Below, piece after piece: positions 8,895-15,153 of a stretch of 35,086 nucleotides of DNA. The DNA is taken from assembly GCA_039199225.1 (NCBI GenBank), contig JBCCSZ010000034.1, positions 1 to 35,086 of the forward strand. Reading direction: 5' to 3'. The DNA comes from JBCCSZ01 sp039199225. Lineage in GTDB: Bacteria; Bacteroidota; Bacteroidia; Chitinophagales; Saprospiraceae. How positions within the stretch are numbered: position 1 is the first letter of the stretch; every line of letters begins with the position of its first letter. Made by a program: the position numbers and the translations under genes. The notes under the pieces are model-generated. The model worked only from the letters and a program-made list of their open reading frames with translations. It was not told where the DNA came from and did no database searches.

Positions 8895-8931
8895 GTAACA
8901 AAGCCCCTAGGCACGTCCGAGCTATTGTTAC
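8895..8931. repeat. Inverted repeat in the convergent gap
   Basis: GTAACAAAGC (8895-8904) pairs with GCTATTGTTAC (8921-8931) with one bulged A and a 16-nt loop. It lies between two converging genes and could be a weak bidirectional terminator, although no T-run follows on either strand. A separate 14-bp perfect palindrome, TTTAGCTAGCTAAA, sits at 8872-8885. Confidence 0.35.
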
Positions 8932-8967
8932 ATTCACTACCTATTGGCGCTTGTGGATGGATACCAC

Positions 8968-10056
8968 CTACCTGGTAACGCTAAAGAGTTCCTCTTTTTG
9001 ATTTCTTCCTTTCAGGGATATTTCTCCCTTGCTTTCAAAATGATACGCACTTTGAGGTAGTAATTTTTTCAGGGCTCCTGAAATCAGTAAATCAGACCCT
9101 AGGCTGTTGCAATGGCCCTGAATCCTAGCAGTAGTATTTAAGACATCCCCTGAAAACACAATTTCTTTCTTTAAAGCTCCAATTTTACCTATTGCCACCT
9201 CACCTAAATGGATTCCGGATTTAAATCCAATCTCAAATCCAAATTGGTCCATCAAATGTTTGCGACTTGCAGAGAGGTTATCGCGTATGTCAAAAAAGCA
9301 TCGAATGCAGTTGGCGTTTTCAAGTCCTCTATCAAGTTTCCAAGATATGACAATCTCATCTCCAATGTATTGGTCTACTTCACCAAAGGAGTTGACAATG
9401 GGGTCCGACATAATGTCGTAATAGGCTTGTAGCAAATTGAAGTATTTGAGATGCCCCAAAGCTTCTGCGATGGTTGTGGAGGATTTCATATCCAGGAACA
9501 TAAAAATCCGCTTTTCCACAACGGGTTTGTGGTATCTGCCTGTAAATAGATTCAGAAATACATAATGCCCAAGGTTTTCGCTTATAGCTGAATAAATCAG
9601 GCAGACAAAAAGTGATACAGACAGCTGAAATAAGGTTGTAACGAAGGAAATGCTTGTTAAAAATCTACCCAGTTTTTGCCAGACTTCTCCTTCCATCAAG
9701 CCGATATCTGTTTCTAAGGAGAAGGCTATGGGAAAGAACAATACGACCACTGCCAGAAACAATAACAGGTAGATGACGAACTTGTAAAAGAGCTTTGTAG
9801 CAAAGGTCTGCGTGGCAAACTTTTTTTCGAAGTAAACCACCTCTAGCGTTCCGACCATAAGCCCTACTATGATGTTGGCTATGTTGGCAAAAATCAATAC
9901 TGGAATGGTGAACGAAATATCGGTTTCCGGATTAATGTTTTGACTTCGGGTCAATCCCACCTCACTGATAATTATGACCCATCCGATCAGCAACCAGATA
10001 ACCGCAAAAGGAATAATCCTGGAAATGTTTCTTTTCGCTTTGGGGGATATTTTCAT
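8968..10056 (-). CDS. Membrane-bound class III adenylate/guanylate cyclase-type protein
   Basis: A 362-residue protein with four predicted transmembrane helices (about residues 14-31, 50-70, 92-112 and 135-157) and a C-terminal class III nucleotide cyclase domain (from about 183). The two metal-binding aspartates are present: Asp189 in FMFLDMKSS and Asp233 in QYIGDEIVISW, 44 residues apart as in the family. Asn307 and Arg311, which hold ribose and triphosphate, are seen in DVLNTTARIQ. The positions that normally select adenine (Lys and Asp/Thr) are Gln229 and Val300, so the base specificity cannot be assigned. The start is ATG 10056. The next gene upstream on this strand stops about 95 nt away, so the gene may be separate. 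Best guess: an active cyclase producing cAMP or a related cyclic nucleotide at the inner membrane. Confidence 0.85.
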   Translation of the reverse strand: MKISPKAKRNISRIIPFAVIWLLIGWVIIISEVGLTRSQNINPETDISFTIPVLIFANIANIIVGLMVGTLEVVYFEKKFATQTFATKLFYKFVIYLLLFLAVVVLFFPIAFSLETDIGLMEGEVWQKLGRFLTSISFVTTLFQLSVSLFVCLIYSAISENLGHYVFLNLFTGRYHKPVVEKRIFMFLDMKSSTTIAEALGHLKYFNLLQAYYDIMSDPIVNSFGEVDQYIGDEIVISWKLDRGLENANCIRCFFDIRDNLSASRKHLMDQFGFEIGFKSGIHLGEVAIGKIGALKKEIVFSGDVLNTTARIQGHCNSLGSDLLISGALKKLLPQSAYHFESKGEISLKGRNQKEELFSVTR

Positions 10057-10152
10057 ATCTGTACAGAGCTAGAATTTTAGATGTAAGAACCGAAAATAAA
10101 ATGGGTACCATTGCTCATCTGCCAGATGACGTTCTCCCTAAAACTCGATCAG

Positions 10153-11454
10153 TTAGCGGAAGATTCGCTTGGAATAAGAAAGATAGGGAACTCCCCCCAG
10201 AATGCTGTCTATAAAACCTCCAAATAGCCCCACTTCAAATAAATTGCCTCTTTTCATCCAACCAAAAGTAAAAGTTGGTAAGACTATGAAGCTGTTGAAA
10301 GAGTCTTGGAAAGAAAACAGCTCGTAGTTGAAATTCCATCTTGGGCTGATTTTAAAAGATCCACCCAGGCTGATCAAGAAAGACCTGTTCGATTCAAATT
10401 CATCATCGTAGACCAAGTAGCCAGCACTGACGAAGAAATGCTGGGATGGCCTCCCCTTGGTATAGCTGGCTCGGGCGGTGTACACATTGAAAAAATCTCG
10501 AAATTGGGAGCGGACGGCTGTTGCAGATGCAGATAAATACTGGTCAGTATCCCCCATTTTTGTCACCAGCTTGACTCGGCCAAAAAGAATATCCGGAAGG
10601 GAATATCCAAGGGTAAGGCTGGAATTCTTGGTAATGCCTCCCTCGACAGAATGTATCATTCCGTAATAAGTGCGATACTCTATCTGATTCACGCCAGGTA
10701 AGAATCCGGTTGGGGTCACAAAGGAATTGCCTTCGCCATAAAAGGGAGATTGAAACAGATAGGCTTTGCGATCGATTTGTTTTGTGTCCCCTTTGAGAAA
10801 GAAGGCTTTTCGCACCTTTTCTGGTCTCAATATCAACAGCTGATCCTGAAATCGAAATCGAACAAAGTCTTTTTCCATATCCTCGATCTTGCCGACCATT
10901 TGCGTTCCATTCCGCAAGACCACCAAAATGGGTTCTATGAAATAAGGACCCTTGGGGTCAAAGTATTGGCTATCATATGTGTTTTCCAACTTTAAAACGG
11001 CGATCTTCTGCTCGGTACTGTCATCCAGCATGTAAGCATTTTTAATGGTCCTTAGAGGCAATTCCAATAGCTGATCCTGGAAGCGAAAGGAAATGTCCTT
11101 CCTACCAATCTTGATTAGGTTGCCTTTTAGCTCAGAGCCATTTTTCATCCTCAAAAGGACCAACTGACTCGTATCCACCTGACCGGCCGCCTTGGGGGAA
11201 GGTCGCCTTTGGAAGACGCGGATGTACTTGATTTCTTCTATGGCCGATTTGATGGTATCGCCCCGAGCAACGTAGGTCAACATATTATTCCGGATGTCGA
11301 TGACCTTGGCTTTGAACTTGGGGCCTCCCTTAAATTTGATGAGGTGGTACTGAAGGGAATCCTGGAGGTCTATTCTTCCGATGATTTCTTGTGCCTTAAG
11401 CTGTATTCCTAAACAAAGAAGTATGCATACTAATAGTAAATAAAGTGATTTCAT
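10153..11454 (-). CDS. Outer-membrane protein with three SH3-like repeats and a C-terminal barrel
   Basis: A 433-residue exported protein of unknown function. The start is ATG 11454, which begins a signal peptide (MKSLYLLLVCILLCLGIQLK, then AQ); the frame is open further upstream but without coding character. The N-terminal half holds three related units of about 50-60 residues. The last two share RFQDQLL followed by AYMLDD or AFFLKGD, and each begins with a VxLRxGxxxxGxI pattern typical of small beta-barrel (SH3/Sm-like) folds; the first unit is more diverged. From about residue 230 the sequence alternates polar and apolar residues with many aromatics (GYSLPDILFGRVKLV, YELFSF, FTFGWMKRGNLFEVGLFGG) and resembles an outer-membrane beta-barrel. 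I do not recognise a named family. Confidence 0.7.
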   Translation of the reverse strand: MKSLYLLLVCILLCLGIQLKAQEIIGRIDLQDSLQYHLIKFKGGPKFKAKVIDIRNNMLTYVARGDTIKSAIEEIKYIRVFQRRPSPKAAGQVDTSQLVLLRMKNGSELKGNLIKIGRKDISFRFQDQLLELPLRTIKNAYMLDDSTEQKIAVLKLENTYDSQYFDPKGPYFIEPILVVLRNGTQMVGKIEDMEKDFVRFRFQDQLLILRPEKVRKAFFLKGDTKQIDRKAYLFQSPFYGEGNSFVTPTGFLPGVNQIEYRTYYGMIHSVEGGITKNSSLTLGYSLPDILFGRVKLVTKMGDTDQYLSASATAVRSQFRDFFNVYTARASYTKGRPSQHFFVSAGYLVYDDEFESNRSFLISLGGSFKISPRWNFNYELFSFQDSFNSFIVLPTFTFGWMKRGNLFEVGLFGGFIDSILGGVPYLSYSKRIFR

Positions 11455-11475
11455 ATAGCTAAATATTCTAAGCGG

Positions 11476-11503
11476 TTGGTTTTTACTGTTTTGCTTACAT
11501 TTG
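11476..11503 (+). promoter_or_regulatory. Candidate promoter of the PepSY-TM gene
   Basis: TTG (11476-11478), a 17-nt spacer and TACATTTG (11496-11503) match the Bacteroidota consensus TTG-N17-23-TAnnTTTG. Transcription would start near 11510, about 90 nt before the gene. Confidence 0.5.
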
Positions 11504-11601
11504 CACAACGGACTTTTTCGCTTTGTAAAGATAATAAATGTCAATTTTAACCAAAACAAAGTATTTTTTCCGTCGTTGAAGCAAGGAATAATGAATGTAG
11601 T

Positions 11602-12198
11602 GTGCTGAAATTTGTCCAATACATCAAGAGTCTGAGGTCATTTCGAAAAATACATCGATACACCGGTGTAGCAATTGCTCTGTTGGTTATTGTCAGCGCC
11701 CTGACGGGCATCCTGCTGGCACTCAAAAAGGACATATCGGTCATCCAGCCGCCCACCCGCTCTGGAATCAACAAGAATTTGGAACAATGGAAGCCATTAC
11801 ACGAGTTGGCCAGTCTAGCAACGGAGGCGCTACACCAGGCACAACCAACAGAGGTAGGCAACGAAGTGGATCGGATGGATGCCCGCCCTTCGAAGGGAAT
11901 CGTAAAGGTTTTATTTGAAGACCGTCACTGGGAAGTCCAAATCGATGCATCCACCGGAGAGGTCTATTCCATCGCTCGTCGGCATTCCGACTGGATCGAG
12001 GCATTGCACGATGGGTCCATCGTCAGCGACTTATTCAAATTGGTTTCGATGAATGTACTGGGTTGGGGGCTGTTGGGGTTGACCATGACAGGATTGTGGT
12101 TGTGGTACGGCCCCAAGGTCGTTCGTAAGATCAAGCGGGAGAAAGGACTATCGGAAAGTCAGGAACGCAGCAAAAGCGTGAAAGAAAAAGCAGAATGA
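11602..12198 (+). CDS. PepSY-associated TM helix protein (small)
   Basis: A 198-residue inner-membrane protein. A first transmembrane helix follows the typical FRKIHRYTGVAIALLVIVSA opening of PepSY_TM proteins. A periplasmic PepSY-like segment comes next (KVLFEDRHWEVQIDASTGEV, about residues 98-118). A second helix (VLGWGLLGLTMTGLWLWYG, about 150-170) and a basic cytoplasmic tail end the protein. It is the short form with two helices; larger relatives with more helices include iron-reductase-like proteins. The conserved His near the first helix could bind heme, but this is inference. The start is GTG 11602, since no ATG lies in frame nearby. The gene ends 2 nt before the stop of the converging histidine kinase. 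Confidence 0.78.
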   Translation: MLKFVQYIKSLRSFRKIHRYTGVAIALLVIVSALTGILLALKKDISVIQPPTRSGINKNLEQWKPLHELASLATEALHQAQPTEVGNEVDRMDARPSKGIVKVLFEDRHWEVQIDASTGEVYSIARRHSDWIEALHDGSIVSDLFKLVSMNVLGWGLLGLTMTGLWLWYGPKVVRKIKREKGLSESQERSKSVKEKAE

Positions 12199-12200
12199 AG

Positions 12201-14273
12201 CTAGTGGGTACTCACCTGAGCCATTTCATTGACCGTGTTCGGAATCGAAAAGTAAAAAGTACTGCCTTCTCCAGGTGTAGATTCTACCCAAATATCACCT
12301 CCCATATTACTGACAATGCGTTTACAAGTTGCCAAGCCTATTCCAGTTCCTTCATATTCGCTGCGAGAATGAAGTCGTCGGAACATCTCGAAGACCTTTG
12401 TCAGGTTGTGCTTTGATATCCCAATGCCATTGTCTTTGATGGAGAACACATAATTATCGTCCTTTGCAATACAGTCAATTTGAACAACAGGTGTTTCCTT
12501 GCCTCGAAACTTCAAGGCATTGCTGATGAGGTTTTGAAAAAGTTGTATCAACTGGGTATGGTTGGCCCGAACCATTGGCATATTTTCTTCGCAGACGATG
12601 AGTCGTCCGTTGTATTCTTCCAGCCGATGTCTTAGGTTGGCCTGCACGATGGTCAATACATCGTGTACCTTTATTTTCTTGAGTGGAACCTTCTGACTGC
12701 CTGTACGCGAGTAGTCCAACAGATCGTCCAGTAGGGTTTGCATCCGAATGACAGCGTCGGTGACGTAGTGCATAAACTCCTTTCCGGAAGAGTCAAAGAC
12801 CGTATCATAGCGCTTTTTCAGCAAGGAAGTGTAGGAATGGATCATGCGCAATGGCTCCTTCAAATCGTGCGAAGCAACATAGGCGAATTGCTGCAAATCT
12901 TGATTGGAATGCTCCAATTGCTTATTCTTGATGCGGATCTCATCGTTTTTGGAATTCAGAATGAGGTTTTTCTCTTCCAGTAGATGATTGATGTTTCGCT
13001 GGTACTTCAGGCGGGTAATGAACCAGCCCAAGACTACGAGGAAGGACAGAAAGGCGATGCCAAAAATATAGATTTGCTGTTTTTGAATTTTCTTGTTCTT
13101 TGCAAGCAGCTCGTTTTCCTTTTTGAGCAGTGAAATCTCGTGTTCGCGGCGTTGGATTTCATAACGTCGTTGAGACTGCCCCATCTCTTCCAGGGTCTTT
13201 TCGTTGATCAACGAATCTTTGAGTGCCTGGTGCTTTTTGAGGTAGAAATAAGCCTTGTCGACATCCTCCAGCTGCTCGTAGGTCTCGATAAATATCTGGT
13301 AGGCTTCCAATTGACGAGGCTTGGAATCCAATTCCTTAGACATCTGAAGGGCATCTTCGAGCGTTGGAATGACCATGTCGGTTTTCTCTGCTTCCAAGTA
13401 GACCTTTGCCAGCCCCAGCTTGTTGCCAATGGCTCCCCATTTGTCTTCCATGCTGGTCATCAGCTGTATGGCTTGCTTCTTATGTATTTCGGCTTGTTCA
13501 AGATTTCCTTGCTTGAGGTAGTTGGAACCAATATTACCTAGGACGTAGGCAATGCCGATTTTGTATTCCAGCTTACGGGCCAATTGTAATGCTTTGTCAT
13601 TGTAGTACAAGCTCTCCTTGTAGTGGCTCAATTCCGAGTGGACACTTCCAAGGGCAGCCAGGCAGGAGTAAATCAGCCGTTCCTTATTGATTTTATCGCA
13701 AAGAATTTTAGCTTTCTCATAGTATTCCAGCGATTGCTCAAATTGTTTTTGATAGAAGAAGATGGTGCCAATGACATAATGGGCGCGGGCAATACCCTCG
13801 GAATCTTTAACCTTTTCGTGGATTTGCAAGGCACTCAATTGCATTTCGAATGCTTTCTCATAATCACCCAGCGCCTGGTAAATGGATGACATTTGGCTGA
13901 AGGCAGCGGCCTTTCTAGTAATGTCTGAACCTTCCACCTGCATTTCCAGGACTTCCTTATAGTAAGCCAATGCCTCCGGATAGTTGGTCCGGCTTTCATG
14001 GGTGCGGCCAAGTCCTAGGAGAACTTTGCAAATCGAGATGTTGTCTTGCTTTCTCTGTGCAATTTCCAAGGCGTATATAAAGCACTGCTCGGCTTCGTCA
14101 TACCTTTCATCCAGATGAAGGTCGTTGCCAAGTTGGTATTTGAGCTGAATAATCTGTTCGTCGGAGAGATTTTTATTGTCGAGGACCTGTCGCAAACTAT
14201 CTATACGGTCGGCGTACCCATTCTGAACGAAGAGGCATATAGCAAAGATAAGTGTGATACGTAATGTTTGCAT
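12201..14273 (-). CDS. TPR-containing membrane sensor histidine kinase
   Basis: A 690-residue hybrid of a tetratricopeptide sensor and a histidine kinase. A signal peptide (about 1-21) is followed by roughly seven or eight TPR units (residues 40-350, e.g. EALAYYKEVLEMQ, QSLEYYEKAKILC), a short coiled coil and one transmembrane helix near 400-420 (IFGIAFLSFLVVLGWFI). The cytoplasmic part has a second coiled coil, a HisKA domain with phospho-acceptor His469 in ASHDLKEPLRM, and an HATPase domain with N box NLISNALKFRG, G1 box KDNGIGIS and G2 box GTGIGLATCKRI. The layout puts the TPR repeats in the periplasm. No receiver or regulator gene lies next to it, so the partner is unknown. The stop is 2 nt from that of the converging PepSY gene. 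Confidence 0.9.
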   Translation of the reverse strand: MQTLRITLIFAICLFVQNGYADRIDSLRQVLDNKNLSDEQIIQLKYQLGNDLHLDERYDEAEQCFIYALEIAQRKQDNISICKVLLGLGRTHESRTNYPEALAYYKEVLEMQVEGSDITRKAAAFSQMSSIYQALGDYEKAFEMQLSALQIHEKVKDSEGIARAHYVIGTIFFYQKQFEQSLEYYEKAKILCDKINKERLIYSCLAALGSVHSELSHYKESLYYNDKALQLARKLEYKIGIAYVLGNIGSNYLKQGNLEQAEIHKKQAIQLMTSMEDKWGAIGNKLGLAKVYLEAEKTDMVIPTLEDALQMSKELDSKPRQLEAYQIFIETYEQLEDVDKAYFYLKKHQALKDSLINEKTLEEMGQSQRRYEIQRREHEISLLKKENELLAKNKKIQKQQIYIFGIAFLSFLVVLGWFITRLKYQRNINHLLEEKNLILNSKNDEIRIKNKQLEHSNQDLQQFAYVASHDLKEPLRMIHSYTSLLKKRYDTVFDSSGKEFMHYVTDAVIRMQTLLDDLLDYSRTGSQKVPLKKIKVHDVLTIVQANLRHRLEEYNGRLIVCEENMPMVRANHTQLIQLFQNLISNALKFRGKETPVVQIDCIAKDDNYVFSIKDNGIGISKHNLTKVFEMFRRLHSRSEYEGTGIGLATCKRIVSNMGGDIWVESTPGEGSTFYFSIPNTVNEMAQVSTH

Positions 14274-14627
14274 TTTATCAGCCAGTTAACCCTTACTGAA
14301 GTTAGAAATCGATGGTCTTCTAATTGTCTTCGACAGTTCAAAAAATCAAAGGAGTATTGTTAAGCTTAAACAAGAACTATTCCAGATGGCAGGAGATGAT
14401 CGGTAAATATTTTTGTGGAGGTGGGATTTCCCATTGTAATCGATTTTTATTTAGGGCTCAGAGCAATAATTTTAATAAATTGACGGTTCTAAGACTGTAA
14501 TTGCAGTTATCCTATACTTGAAGGAAAGAGGCTGTTCGTCTTTGGGCGGGCAGCCTCTTTTGTCGTTGGTCAAATGAATTGCAATCTCCCACGAAATGCG
14601 TTAACTTACCATGTAAAGCTCAAACAT
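14274..14627. other. 354-nt divergent intergenic region with hairpin and palindrome
   Basis: This lies between the start of the TPR histidine kinase (minus strand) and the exported YbjN-like gene (plus strand). No coding sequence is evident. It holds an imperfect palindrome ACTGTAATTGCAGT (14494-14507), a near-consensus -7 box TATACTTG (14513-14520, one mismatch) and a strong hairpin (14525-14560). I see no good -7 box for the kinase. Confidence 0.45.
14525..14563 (+). terminator. Orphan terminator-like hairpin in a leader
   Basis: AAAGAGGCTG (14525-14534) pairs fully with CAGCCTCTTT (14551-14560). The stem extends inward by six more pairs, several of them G-T, to a TTTG loop, giving about 16 bp with a short T-run at the 3' side. 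No plus-strand gene ends upstream, so it could act as an attenuator for the gene at 14628 or end a short RNA. Confidence 0.5.
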
Positions 14628-15152
14628 ATGACTAAATCCTTTGTCCTTTCCATCTGTTGTTTTTTTTGCTGGAACCTTCTCGCTGCACAAGTTGATTCAC
14701 CCATGTCGAATCAGCGCATGGATAAAATACTAAGGGAACAAGCAGAAGCGGTAGAAGGACAAATCGGTGGCTGGCAGGTGACCTTCAAAAATCGCCTGTT
14801 GCTCATTATTACAGATGAACGGGCAAACCGGATGCGCATTTTTACACCCATCGCAGAGCAACAATACTTGGGAGAGGAAGGCATGGTAAAGCTTTTGGAA
14901 GCAAATTTTCACTCGGCATTGGATGCCAAGTACTGCCTGTACGATGACTTCATCATCAGCGTTTTTACGCACCCACTACAAGAGCTGACCGAGGGGCAAT
15001 TCGTAGATGCGCTCAAACAGGTCGCAACCTTGGCGGACAACTTCGGGACGACTTATTCCAGCACAGACTTCATTTTTGCACCGGGCGCTGAGGAGAAGGA
15101 AGCACCAGAAAAGAACGATAAGCGCATCAATAAAAAACCTAAAAAGAGCTAA
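14628..15152 (+). CDS. Exported YbjN/type III chaperone-like protein
   Basis: A 174-residue protein with a signal peptide (MTKSFVLSICCFFCWNLLAA, cleavage after LLAAQ or close by). The mature part resembles the YbjN / type III secretion chaperone-like fold. An amphipathic start (MDKILREQAEAVEGQ) is followed by WQVTFKNRLLLIITDERANR, MRIFTPI, a helix LLEANFHSALDAKYCLYDD, a strand FIISVFTHPLQELT and a last helix FVDALKQVATLADNFG. The tail is charged (KEAPEKNDKRINKKPKKS). The family assignment comes from pattern only and is moderate. The start at 14628 is chosen because it begins the signal peptide; an in-frame ATG at 14574 would bury it. The gene ends 1 nt before the stop of the converging cyclase. 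Export of such a fold is unusual and its target is unknown. Confidence 0.6.
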   Translation: MTKSFVLSICCFFCWNLLAAQVDSPMSNQRMDKILREQAEAVEGQIGGWQVTFKNRLLLIITDERANRMRIFTPIAEQQYLGEEGMVKLLEANFHSALDAKYCLYDDFIISVFTHPLQELTEGQFVDALKQVATLADNFGTTYSSTDFIFAPGAEEKEAPEKNDKRINKKPKKS

Positions 15153-15153
15153 T

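Noticed and set aside
11455..11619. 55-codon N-terminal extension of the three-repeat barrel protein
   Set aside because: The signal peptide starts at ATG 11454; the extension is Cys/Lys-rich, unlike coding sequence, and covers the promoter of the divergent PepSY gene.
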